From: Brevundimonas fontaquae
GTDB taxonomy: Bacteria; Pseudomonadota; Alphaproteobacteria; Caulobacterales; Caulobacteraceae
Reading direction: 5' to 3'
Length of the DNA: 64,000 bases
NCBI RefSeq assembly: GCF_017086445.1
Contig: NZ_CP070968.1
Location: 1,054,001-1,118,000, forward strand
The translations under genes and the position numbers were made by a program. Of the stretch, positions 25,314 through 33,577 are shown piece after piece (position 1 is the stretch's first letter; every line of letters begins with the position of its first letter). Under the pieces are notes generated by a model. The model worked only from the letters and a program-made list of their open reading frames with translations, was not told where the DNA came from and searched no databases.

Positions 25314-27445
25314 GTGGCGTGGTTCAACACCCTGCCAATCTGATCGGCGGGGAAAGCCGCGTTCATTTCACCAAGCAGAGCGGGAAGGTCGAGCTCGCCG
25401 TCGCTGTAGCGCCCGACATGATCGCGCATGACGGCCACCGCCTGCGGGTCAACCAAGTCGGATTTCTGGAGAAGGTCGAGGCGGTAGCGCATGATGCTGG
25501 CGACGATGGCCGGCGTGGGGCGGTGCGCGGTGAACAGGGCCTCGGCGACATAGTCCGGCAGGGCCGTGTTGGCGTCGATTTTCTTGGCAACCTGAATAGC
25601 GAACCAGCCCTTGCCCGCATACTTTGCCACGGCCAGAACCCGGCGCCCGTAATGCGTGAGGTTGCCGGACTGCAAATCTTCGGTGGCAGCCGCGATGGTC
25701 CCCGGATCGCTGTAGACATCGGGCAGAGCGGCGACTACGGGCCGGTGATTGCCCGCCGCGATGAAATCGACCTCAAAGGTGTGAGGGGCGTAGTGGACAG
25801 TGACCCAAGGATTGCCGGCCGCGAAGCCGTCGAGCCTGATCTTCCTGCCTTGACCCGCTTCATGCGAGCGGCGCGCCTTGTCCTTCGCCTTCTTCGTTGG
25901 CTCGTCGTCAAGCGGGTTGGCGACCGTATCGATGAAGGCGGCGTCTAGATCGGTGATGATGGCGCAGCGCTTCTTCAGGCGCTCTTCGTGGAAGACCACC
26001 GCGACGTTCTCAAAGCCGGTGCTGCCGATGTTGATGAGGCTGATGCCCAGCTCGTCGAGGCTCACCCCCAGCACCTCCTTCACGAGAGCGGGCAGCAGTA
26101 TTTCCTCGGCGTCGCCTTCGACCATCACGACGCTCTTGGCGAAGAGCAGGTTGCTGCGGACGGCATCCATATAGCGTTGCAAGCCGCGCACCTCATCCGG
26201 CGGCAAATTCGCGGCTGGCTGATAGGCCTCACAGCGGCCTTCCATGCGGCCGAGCACGTTGACGTTCTCGACGTTGCTCACTTCGGAGATATGCGAGGAG
26301 TGAGTCGAGTAAATGACCTGGGTGTCCGGATACTTCAGCCGGTCGAACAGCGTCTTCTGGATGTGGGTGTGGATATGCGCCTCCGGCTCCTCGATGACGA
26401 GGAAGTTGGCGCAGACCTGCTTCTCCTTTTGGTAGCGGAAGTGCAGGAGCTTGAGCGTCAGATAGATGAGATTGGCACCACCCAAGCTTAGCTCGTGGAT
26501 CGCCCCCTCATGGCCATCGTGATTCTCCCCGACGAAAAGCCGCAGCGACTGAAACAGCTTCTCTGCGTCGTTGGGGACGCCTGAACGAACCCAGAGGTCG
26601 GCGGGGGAGTAAGTCTCCCCCGCCGCGTCCCGGATCGTCTGGCGAATATCGCCCCGGATCGTGCCCACATCATCGAGGCGTTCAATGGCCGTGTTCAGAT
26701 CACCGACCATCGCCGTAATCGGCTCGAGAGCGGCCTGATCAATCTGGCCGCTCTTGCTGCGCAGAAGGGTCAGCAGCGGGTTCGTGCGGTTGTTCTGAAA
26801 ATCGGTAACGACGTCCCGCAGGGCCTGTATGAAGGTGAAAGACACCTCTTTCTCAATGGAGAGGATTTTGGGTGCCCGTGCGCCGATTTCCGGCGGCTCC
26901 ATCTCGGTTGGAAACCGCACCGCCTCGAAGTCGCCAACAATCGCCCGGTACTGTTCGGGATCGGTCAGATCGGCCGTGCTCTTGCCGGTGAACATCGCGT
27001 CGTAGTCGTCCAGCGTGATGGTGCGGCGGAGCTGGGCGAGGCCTTCATGGTCGCCTTCGTCGAGCTGCGACAGACGCAGCCGAATGGCCGTGTTGGGCCG
27101 GAAAATGAGGCTGTAAGTCGCACGCCCTACCTCCTCTTCCTCGACGTTGCCGGTGCCGTGCAGGAAGAGCGCCTGGACGGCCTCGTCCTGAGACACCTCC
27201 TCGAACTCCAGCCCAATGACGATCCAATGGCCGCGCCACTCTCCCAAGCCACGGTGGAAGTCGCTTTGATCGAGGCGGCGCGCCATGCGCAGCATGTCGT
27301 CGTCCAGCAGCAGCCGCATGGCGCGAAACAGGTTCGTTTTGCCCGTTCCGTTCTCTCCGATGACTGTGTTGATGCCCTTCTTGAAGTGGACGTTTGCTGC
27401 CGCGAAGTTGCGGTAGTTGACGAGCCTAAGGCTAGAAATGTGCAT
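25310..27445 (-). CDS. GajA-like OLD-family endonuclease (ATPase + TOPRIM)
   Basis: 711 residues. The N-terminal ABC-type ATPase has a Walker A GENGTGKT (30-37), a signature motif LSLGGANLIYL and Walker B FLVIEEPEAHIHTH followed by YSTHSSHISEV. The TOPRIM domain follows with SVVMVEGDAEEILLPAL and the metal-binding ITDLDAAF. This is a class 2 OLD nuclease, the class encoded next to UvrD-like helicases; the Gabija nuclease GajA belongs here, though it is usually shorter (near 580 residues). It may still nick DNA without its helicase, but the anti-phage system needs both. Same operon as the broken helicase gene. Confidence 0.88.
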   Translation of the reverse strand: MHISSLRLVNYRNFAAANVHFKKGINTVIGENGTGKTNLFRAMRLLLDDDMLRMARRLDQSDFHRGLGEWRGHWIVIGLEFEEVSQDEAVQALFLHGTGNVEEEEVGRATYSLIFRPNTAIRLRLSQLDEGDHEGLAQLRRTITLDDYDAMFTGKSTADLTDPEQYRAIVGDFEAVRFPTEMEPPEIGARAPKILSIEKEVSFTFIQALRDVVTDFQNNRTNPLLTLLRSKSGQIDQAALEPITAMVGDLNTAIERLDDVGTIRGDIRQTIRDAAGETYSPADLWVRSGVPNDAEKLFQSLRLFVGENHDGHEGAIHELSLGGANLIYLTLKLLHFRYQKEKQVCANFLVIEEPEAHIHTHIQKTLFDRLKYPDTQVIYSTHSSHISEVSNVENVNVLGRMEGRCEAYQPAANLPPDEVRGLQRYMDAVRSNLLFAKSVVMVEGDAEEILLPALVKEVLGVSLDELGISLINIGSTGFENVAVVFHEERLKKRCAIITDLDAAFIDTVANPLDDEPTKKAKDKARRSHEAGQGRKIRLDGFAAGNPWVTVHYAPHTFEVDFIAAGNHRPVVAALPDVYSDPGTIAAATEDLQSGNLTHYGRRVLAVAKYAGKGWFAIQVAKKIDANTALPDYVAEALFTAHRPTPAIVASIMRYRLDLLQKSDLVDPQAVAVMRDHVGRYSDGELDLPALLGEMNAAFPADQIGRVLNHAT

Positions 27446-27910
27446 GCTGCCCCAACGCCCGGTCTGTCAAAGTCAACGCCAGCATAGGTCACATTTCGCT
27501 GTTGAGCAGATCAAAGTTGAGGCCAAGGCCGGCGCGGCGTGCGTGGGGCGGTCACGCTGGGGCGGCTAAGTGTTGCGCCGCGCCCGAGCATCACCAACGG
27601 GGGCGCAAGCGGGCACATGTGGTAGGACGGCCGGGGGTCACCTTCTCGGCAGCGTTCCGGCTTCCGCTACTGGCGCATCAGCGACATGACGTTTGCGGAA
27701 GCAGCGGCGACCCTCTTAGTCCAAGCGGACGTTGGAATGTGCGCCGGGCGTTGAGAACATGTGAGAGTCGCATGCGCCCGCGCCTTTAGCCGAAGCCTGG
27801 ACATACGCGTGGGCCGCACCGGGCTGGCGCAGCTTAGGCGACGGACCTTTCATGGCGAACTGGAATTTGGCGCCGTCTCCTGCAGCGCGGAGCCTTTGGT
27901 GTAACTGGCC
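27446..27910. other. Intergenic region with dispersed repeat copy 2
   Basis: 465 bases between gajA and the HipA-like gene. Apart from the repeat at 27743-27809, no gene is supported; a small open frame at 27502-27789 is arginine-rich and lacks a ribosome site. GC-rich, possibly decayed mobile DNA. Confidence 0.45.
27743..27809. repeat. Dispersed repeat, copy 2
   Basis: Runs from CGCCGGGCGTTGAG to CCTGGACATACGCG and resembles 16368-16449 in the same orientation, with about a dozen bases missing from the middle. Beyond the shared end the two sequences still have weak likeness for some 30 bases. It marks both sides of the stretch containing the IS elements and Gabija-like genes. Confidence 0.45.
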
Positions 27911-29743
27911 CTAAACAAAAGGCTCCGCGCGCTGGCGGACGATTTCGGAGATCCGGTCTCGGATACGATCGGCGCCGGGGGCGATCCGTTCCGGCACCGG
28001 CAGGGCTTGCAGCCCCTCCACGGTGCGCCGGGCGCAGTCGGCAGTCAGTTGCGCGGCTCGAGCGACCGGGAGGTCGATGGTGCGGGCGAGCGCCTCGAAA
28101 TCGTCGGGTGTCAGCCGGTCTCGTTTGCCGTTGAGGGTCAGAGCCATCTGATCGTTGTCCAGGCCGGGGAATATCCGCGTGGTGACGGCGTCATAGACCG
28201 GGGCGAAGCGCACCTCGTCGAAGCGGTCGCTGCCGGCGTCGGCGACCTTCAGCAGGGCCAGGTTCTTCAGGTGCATGTCTCCGTCGGCAATGAGCCAGGC
28301 GAAAACCGCCCGCCGGTACAGGATCTCCAGATCCTGCGCCGGGTGTGTCGACAGGGGGCGCAGTCCACGCGCCATGCGTTCGATGGAGCCGTCGTACTTG
28401 CGCAGGGGCGGCAGTTCGAGGATCGAGCAGAAATCCTCCAGCGCGTATCGGCGTGCGTCGTTGTCGGTGCGGCGGATGTCGAAACGCTCGACGACAAGGG
28501 CCGGGCGCATGCCGTCCGGCATGGGAACAAGGGCGGCGTCGGGCGTTTCGAAACCGGCGGCGCGAGCGAGCGCCAACCCCATCCATTCGACGATCGGCAG
28601 GTCTTCGAAGCCGTTGGTGCCCGCCGGCTTCAGGATATGAGTGAAGGGCGCCCCCGTCGCCGGGATGAGCTCGCCGCCCGTCGTCAGGCACATAGGCGCC
28701 TTGATCTGGATACCGGAGAGACGCGGCGTGTCGCGGGAGGCAAACAGCTTGGCTAGATTGGCCTGGAAGCTCTCTTCGAGGGATCGACGTGTCGGACCCT
28801 CGTAACGGCCGGTGAGGACCCCGTCGTCGATATGCTGCGCCAGACGGCCCTGAAGGACGTCCGGGGTCACTTCAGCCAGCTCGGCCAGGTCGGCGACGAT
28901 GGCGATGTTCGACATGTAGCGCCGGCCTGTGCGCAAGGCTTCACGCTCGTCCCGCGCGTCCAGAACCTCGGCAAGCCAACCCTCCGGCAATAGGGATTCG
29001 ATGAAGGGGGGGAGGCTTCCGGGACGGGTCGGGCGCACCAGGGGGGGCTGGCCCTCGGCGGTGGCTGCCCAGCGCCACTCCACGCCGTCATGGGTCAGTT
29101 CGCCGACGGGCGCGCCATGCCAGGCGACCGTCAGACCCACCCGGGCCGCATTCGCCGGGGCCTGGGCGGGATGGGCCGCGTCGAGGAAGAGCTCGGCGGC
29201 CTCGGCCTCTCGAATCCACCGGATCAGTCGCCCGAGCACCCACACGGCGTCGGCGGCCCGGCGCGCGTCGCCGTATTCTTCTATCAGACGCTCCGCCATC
29301 CGGCGGCGCATGAGGGGGTCGATCGCGCCGGCATGCTCGCTTCGGATGCGGAAGGCCTCCAGAAAACGCTGGCGAGGCGATGACGCGGTCATATGGATTT
29401 CGCCCATCGTGTCAGCAACGATGGCGGGCACGGTGGAGGGCGCGTCCGGCCCCTGGTTCTGAATGATCTCTAGGCCCCGGATGCGGGTCCGCTGGTTGCG
29501 ACGCCCGCTTAGAAATAGCCGGCCGTCCGCCGTGGGCGCCAGCAGGAGAGCCGAGGCGCCGGACAGATAGGCGCGCGGATAGAGATAGGCGGCGATCCGC
29601 ACGGCGTGCGCCATGACCACGGCGTCGATGTCGTCGGCCGCGTCCACATAAACGCCGCGGACCAGGGCCACGAGATCACCTGCTTGGGCGGCCGCGTGGG
29701 CACGGGCCCGATCAATCGTCTCACCCACCAGATGTAGAGCCAT
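27911..29743 (-). CDS. AbiEi-like winged-helix / HipA-family kinase fusion
   Basis: 610 residues from the ATG at 29743; a GTG at 29761 would add six residues but lies inside a palindrome. Residues 1 to about 190 resemble the AbiEi antitoxin/regulator fold (LVALVRGVYVD, AYLYPRAYLSGASALLL). The rest is a complete HipA kinase: QIKAPMCL and FTHILKPAG, the catalytic block ADGDMHLKNLALL (Asp489, Asn494) and the metal aspartate in FAPVYDAVTT (Asp518). HipA kinases phosphorylate aminoacyl-tRNA synthetases and are normally held by a separate XRE antitoxin, HipB. No hipB precedes it; instead it diverges from an XRE-GTPase gene. The built-in winged helix may do the regulating (inference). Confidence 0.8.
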   Translation of the reverse strand: MALHLVGETIDRARAHAAAQAGDLVALVRGVYVDAADDIDAVVMAHAVRIAAYLYPRAYLSGASALLLAPTADGRLFLSGRRNQRTRIRGLEIIQNQGPDAPSTVPAIVADTMGEIHMTASSPRQRFLEAFRIRSEHAGAIDPLMRRRMAERLIEEYGDARRAADAVWVLGRLIRWIREAEAAELFLDAAHPAQAPANAARVGLTVAWHGAPVGELTHDGVEWRWAATAEGQPPLVRPTRPGSLPPFIESLLPEGWLAEVLDARDEREALRTGRRYMSNIAIVADLAELAEVTPDVLQGRLAQHIDDGVLTGRYEGPTRRSLEESFQANLAKLFASRDTPRLSGIQIKAPMCLTTGGELIPATGAPFTHILKPAGTNGFEDLPIVEWMGLALARAAGFETPDAALVPMPDGMRPALVVERFDIRRTDNDARRYALEDFCSILELPPLRKYDGSIERMARGLRPLSTHPAQDLEILYRRAVFAWLIADGDMHLKNLALLKVADAGSDRFDEVRFAPVYDAVTTRIFPGLDNDQMALTLNGKRDRLTPDDFEALARTIDLPVARAAQLTADCARRTVEGLQALPVPERIAPGADRIRDRISEIVRQRAEPFV

Positions 29744-29792
29744 AACTTTCCCGCACTTCACATACGAGAAAGTTAGGCGCTCAGGACCTAAC
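29744..29792. promoter_or_regulatory. Two overlapping palindromes in the HipA / XRE-GTPase divergent region
   Basis: AACTTTC-N17-GAAAGTT (29744-29774) sits directly before the ATG of the HipA-like gene, and GTTAGG-N9-CCTAAC (29772-29792) overlaps its outer arm. Both are perfect inverted repeats. They lie in the 174-base gap between the divergent genes and are good candidates for operators bound by the AbiEi-like domain or by the XRE domain, which would tie the two genes into one autoregulated unit. Confidence 0.5.
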
Positions 29793-29917
29793 TGTCAGCG
29801 CATAATGCAAGAGAAGGTCGATAAATGAAGGAGGTAGCGAAACGTTTCAGCTTGAACGGATAATAGTTTGCGAAATTTCGGCATCTATGGCATTGATATT
29901 CGAGAAAGGTGTGTGCG

Positions 29918-32008
29918 ATGACCTATCCTGTATCCGGTGAAGCCCTCCGCTATGTCCGCGATCAAGCGCGCATGAGTCAAACCCAGCTGGCCAAGGCGAT
30001 GGGCACGGTCGCCAGCGTCCTGTCCAAGCTGGAAAAGCTCGACGAGGTCGAAGCCGAACTCGCGCAACGCTATTTGAACGCAGTCGACACGCACCTCGCC
30101 CGGGAAGCCCTGGATCACTACGGTCGAAACTGGCGTCGCAGCACGCCGCCGTCCTTCCTTCATCCCGACCGCGAGGCGCTCTGGCTCTTCGACATCGCGG
30201 CCCGGGACCTGGACGTCTTCGAGGCCGAACGGAAGGATCCCATCCTGCGCGGCCACATCGACCTGCTCCGCGAAGACCTCCGCGCTGCGGAAACCTACCT
30301 GGATCGGCGCGACCACACGGTCGCATGGATCGGCGACATCGGCGTCGGCAAGACCACCGCCCTGTCGCACGCCGTGGGCCTGCTGGTCGGAGACGGTCGG
30401 AGCGGGCGTCGCCCGGCCTTCCCGGTCGGGCCAGGCCGCACCACCGTCTGTGAGACGGCCATCCGCGTCGGCCCCTATGGCGTCCTCGTCGATCCCATGG
30501 AGGAGGAGCAGGTGGTTCGTCTCGCGCGCGATCTGGTGGCCAGCCTCGCGCCGGATGCTTCAGGGATCGCCGTACCCGCGGAATTGGCGCGGTTGATCCG
30601 CGCCATGGCCGACATGAAGGTCACGAGCCGTGTGGACGGGGACGAGGTCGTCACCATCGATCCGATCGCCGATCTGCTTGCTTCGGGGGTAGGCATCGCC
30701 GAGGTCGCGGATCGCGTCGTGGCAGGAATGAACCTGTCCGACCGGACGGAGCGTCAACTCATCCAGGCGGAGGGCAGCGAAGACGGCCTCACATGGATTT
30801 CCCGCTTGGTCTCGGCGATCAATAGCGGGACCGATCCTCGCTTCAGTGTTCCGACCCGCATCACCGTTCTCATGCCCTCGGACCGCCTCAAGGCCGACGG
30901 ACAGATCCTCTCCGTCATCGACACGCGCGGCGTCGAGGGCGTCACCCAACGCAAGGACATCAGCCAGCACGCCGAGGAGATCCGGACGCTGATGGTTCTG
31001 TGCACCAAGTTCGCCGATGCGCCCAACGCCACGGTGCAACGACATCTTCAGGATTCCTACGACGCCGGAACGGGGGCTGCGGATCGCCACCGGCAGTGCA
31101 TTCTGGTTCTGCCGCGTGGCGATGAGGCACTCGAGACCCCCGGCCCGGACGGGCCGGTCTCCAGCCGACTACAGGGCTATGCCGTCCGACGCGCGGAGGT
31201 GAGGCAGGCGCTTGTCGGCGCCGGACTGCCGCCGACGCCCACCTATTTCTTCGACGCCCGCAATGACGATCCCGATCAGATCTGGTCGGACCTGCGCGCC
31301 CAGATCCAGCGCATGCGGAATGACTATGCCGCTCGGGGGCGGGCCGCCGCTGCGGGCGTCCGCAATCTGATCGAAAACGTGGATGACGTCCGCGCTTCCG
31401 AAGCCCGTCTGGACATAGAGGTCGAGCTGGCCCGCCTGCTCGGCGAGGTCGGACCGCTTATGCAGTCGGTGCGCCCGCCGCACCAGAACCTCATCGAGCA
31501 ACTGGCGGTGGGCCACCACAGCTCGATCGCCGCCTCGATCTACCGCCGGGGCGACTGGGAGAATTTCGCATTCGACCACATTCTCGGCATGGGGGTCCGG
31601 ATCGACGCCAACCTGCGCACCCAGCGCGATACCCACAGGCTCGAGTTCCGGTTCAAGGATCTCGAAACCAAATATCACGACCTCGAAAGCGTGTTGGTGA
31701 CGATCCAGTCACTGAGGATCCGTCTGTCCGAAGGGCGTCAGGAGTTTCTCTCAGCCGCCCGGCTGATCGGCGCGGACGCCTATGGGCGTCTGCTGGCCGG
31801 CGCCGATCTCTGGCCGGAAGCCGCCAAGCGCTACGGAATGGGATCTGGATACAAGCGCGATGTGGCTGAGCTCTGGCGTGCGTGGTTCGAAACCACGCCG
31901 GAAGCCCAGGACGTTCGAGTCGCCGTGGACGCCCGCCTGCAGGATGCGTGGTCGACCTGGGTGATCGAGCCCCTGCGGCAGGCCGTGAGGGCGGCGCCGA
32001 CCCCGTAG
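29918..32008 (+). CDS. XRE helix-turn-helix / P-loop GTPase-like fusion protein
   Basis: 696 residues from the ATG at 29918, with GAGAAAGG 8 bases upstream. Residues 5-60 form an XRE helix-turn-helix (SGEALRYVRDQARMSQTQLAKAMGTVASVLSKLE). A P-loop follows at 139-147 (GDIGVGKTT), with GRTTVCE as a possible switch I and DTRGVEG (335-341) as a DxxG switch II, giving a dynamin- or GTPase-like order. The C-terminal third is helical, with LEFRFKDLETKYHDLESVL likely a coiled coil. No G4 NKxD motif is obvious. I know no named family with this pairing. It is divergent from the HipA fusion; the XRE domain would be in the role of HipB. Confidence 0.75.
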   Translation: MTYPVSGEALRYVRDQARMSQTQLAKAMGTVASVLSKLEKLDEVEAELAQRYLNAVDTHLAREALDHYGRNWRRSTPPSFLHPDREALWLFDIAARDLDVFEAERKDPILRGHIDLLREDLRAAETYLDRRDHTVAWIGDIGVGKTTALSHAVGLLVGDGRSGRRPAFPVGPGRTTVCETAIRVGPYGVLVDPMEEEQVVRLARDLVASLAPDASGIAVPAELARLIRAMADMKVTSRVDGDEVVTIDPIADLLASGVGIAEVADRVVAGMNLSDRTERQLIQAEGSEDGLTWISRLVSAINSGTDPRFSVPTRITVLMPSDRLKADGQILSVIDTRGVEGVTQRKDISQHAEEIRTLMVLCTKFADAPNATVQRHLQDSYDAGTGAADRHRQCILVLPRGDEALETPGPDGPVSSRLQGYAVRRAEVRQALVGAGLPPTPTYFFDARNDDPDQIWSDLRAQIQRMRNDYAARGRAAAAGVRNLIENVDDVRASEARLDIEVELARLLGEVGPLMQSVRPPHQNLIEQLAVGHHSSIAASIYRRGDWENFAFDHILGMGVRIDANLRTQRDTHRLEFRFKDLETKYHDLESVLVTIQSLRIRLSEGRQEFLSAARLIGADAYGRLLAGADLWPEAAKRYGMGSGYKRDVAELWRAWFETTPEAQDVRVAVDARLQDAWSTWVIEPLRQAVRAAPTP

Positions 32009-32126
32009 AAAGACACGATATAGGGGCAGCTCAGGGAGCCATGGGACGCTGGCCCTTGTGCGGACGCGACGCCGCTGGAAGCGGCCTGATCTCGAAGTCG
32101 AAATCGACTGCCGGTCCGCATCGATC

Positions 32127-32492
32127 TCAAAAATCGAAGCCGAGCTGACCCTCGGCGAGGGTTGATCGCGGTCGCCGCGCAGGTCGGTGTTGGTGGTGGG
32201 GCGACGGCATCGCCGCAGAGGGCGCCGATTCAGGGGCCGCCGTCTCAATAACGCGGACTTCCGAAAGACGCGGCTTGGCCGCAGCCCGCCGGGTCGGGAT
32301 CGGGGCGCCCCGGCTCTCGTTCCAGGCGGCGATGTCCCGTTCTCGCCAGGCCACCCGGCCGGGTGAAATCGGCACCGGGTCGGGGAAATCCCCGGCCTGA
32401 CGCATGCGCCACGCCGTCGTGCGGCCGAGACCCGTGAGGTTGCGCACCTGACGCCAGCTGAGAAACCGGTCCAGCCCTCGCTCATGGGCCAT
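32127..32492 (-). CDS. AlpA-type helix-turn-helix regulator
   Basis: About 121 residues from the ATG at 32492; the longer frame to 32630 overlaps the next gene. The AlpA/excisionase-like winged helix is LSWRQVRNLTGLGRTTAWRMRQAGDFPDPVPISPGRVAWRERDIAAWNESR. Such proteins regulate integrative elements or act as directionality factors. It is the most downstream gene of the conjugation-region operon reading leftwards, and no integrase follows it: the next gene is convergent. Confidence 0.8.
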   Translation of the reverse strand: MAHERGLDRFLSWRQVRNLTGLGRTTAWRMRQAGDFPDPVPISPGRVAWRERDIAAWNESRGAPIPTRRAAAKPRLSEVRVIETAAPESAPSAAMPSPHHQHRPARRPRSTLAEGQLGFDF

Positions 32493-32667
32493 GACGCTGC
32501 TCCAGAAGCGAGACCGCACGATCGCCCATGACCGTAGCGAGGGCCGCCGCGTCGTTCGCCGCATCGAGCGGGTCGCGACTCCACCAGACCAGAAGGACGG
32601 CCTTGAGCGGGTAACTGACTGAGGGATCATTCAGCAGGGTCTCCAGGCTGGGGCGTTCGGAGATCAT
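32482..32667 (-). CDS. Small protein of unknown function (61 aa)
   Basis: 61 residues, MISERPSLETLLNDPSVSYP at the start, no signal or membrane segment. It overlaps both neighbours (four bases upstream, eleven bases downstream with alpA), the tight packing seen in integrative-element operons. No known domain. Confidence 0.6.
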   Translation of the reverse strand: MISERPSLETLLNDPSVSYPLKAVLLVWWSRDPLDAANDAAALATVMGDRAVSLLEQRHGP

Positions 32668-32969
32668 GATGCGGCCTCGCGGCGGGCCTCGCGCCGTAGG
32701 CGCTGGCGCTCACTGGAAGAGGCGACCGGCGTGGTGATCTGGGACTGAGCCCAGAGATCGAGCAGGTCGAGAGGGTAGAAAGGCTTGTTCCGGATGTGCC
32801 GGCAAGGCGGCCCGCCCGAGCCGGTGGAATAGGCCCGGGCCAGGGTCGTGGGCTTCATACGGATGCCTTTGCCCTTGAGAAAGGCCGAGGCCTCCGCTCG
32901 GGTCAGCAGGGTCTCCGCTGTCGCGGGCGCTTGATCGTCGCCATGGCGGGGTTCTGTCACGAGTGTCAT
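32664..32969 (-). CDS. Helix-turn-helix-like small protein of a conjugative element
   Basis: About 101 residues from the ATG at 32969. The central part (LLTRAEASAFLKGKGIRMKPTTLARAYSTGSGGPPCRHI...FYPLDLLDLWAQSQ) resembles a helix_turn_helix_17/AlpA-like fold with a long wing. It overlaps its neighbours by four bases on both sides. Confidence 0.6.
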   Translation of the reverse strand: MTLVTEPRHGDDQAPATAETLLTRAEASAFLKGKGIRMKPTTLARAYSTGSGGPPCRHIRNKPFYPLDLLDLWAQSQITTPVASSSERQRLRREARREAAS

Positions 32970-33577
32970 AGCGCGGCCTCCGCCGGACTGCATTCCCGCG
33001 ACGACCGGACCCCGCGACCGGCCGTCAGCGCCAGGTAGCAGTTGATCACGGTCACGACGTAGTTCTGGGTCTCGGTGATGTTCGGAATCCGGCCCAGCCG
33101 GGCGACCCGATCGGGACCGGAATTATAGGCCGCGAGGGCCAGGCGCAGATCGCCGAAGCGGAGGATCTGGCGGGCGAGGTAGTCGGCGCCGCCCCGCAGG
33201 TTCTCGTAGGGGTCGAACCGGTTCCGAACGCCAAGGTCGGCGGCGGTGCCCGGCATCAGCTGGGTCAGGCCGCAGGCGCCCGCGTGGGAGCAGGCCTGGG
33301 GCCGATAGGCGCTTTCAACCACGACCAGGGCGTGGAGCAGCTTGCGGTCCAGGCCATGTCGGTCAGCCGCTTCAGCGATGGCCTCGGCGAAGGGTTGGTC
33401 CAGATCCGCGAGACGGACGGCTTCCACACCGGCGACGTGGGACGTCGTGGCGTCCACGGCGGCGCCGACGAACAGGTCCCCGCCGGCGAGGCGCCAGTCG
33501 ATGCGTGTCTGGGCGGCGGCCGGCGACGTCGCCGCGAGCACGACGAGGGCGGCGATGGGAAGGCTGTATCTCACCAT
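32966..33577 (-). CDS. Lytic transglycosylase (VirB1/TrbN-like)
   Basis: About 203 residues from the ATG at 33577; signal peptide at 1-22. The SLT domain is clear: DRKLLHALVVVESAYRPQACSHAGACGLTQLMPGTAADLGV with catalytic Glu in VVVES, then YLARQILRFGDLRLALAAYNSGP. It opens peptidoglycan for the type IV secretion channel. Overlaps the signal-peptidase gene by seven bases, inside the trb operon. Confidence 0.9.
   Translation of the reverse strand: MVRYSLPIAALVVLAATSPAAAQTRIDWRLAGGDLFVGAAVDATTSHVAGVEAVRLADLDQPFAEAIAEAADRHGLDRKLLHALVVVESAYRPQACSHAGACGLTQLMPGTAADLGVRNRFDPYENLRGGADYLARQILRFGDLRLALAAYNSGPDRVARLGRIPNITETQNYVVTVINCYLALTAGRGVRSSRECSPAEAAL

Noticed and set aside
27502..27789. 95-codon open frame between gajA and the HipA-like gene
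   Set aside because: Arginine-rich, no ribosome site, contains part of the dispersed repeat; likely non-coding.
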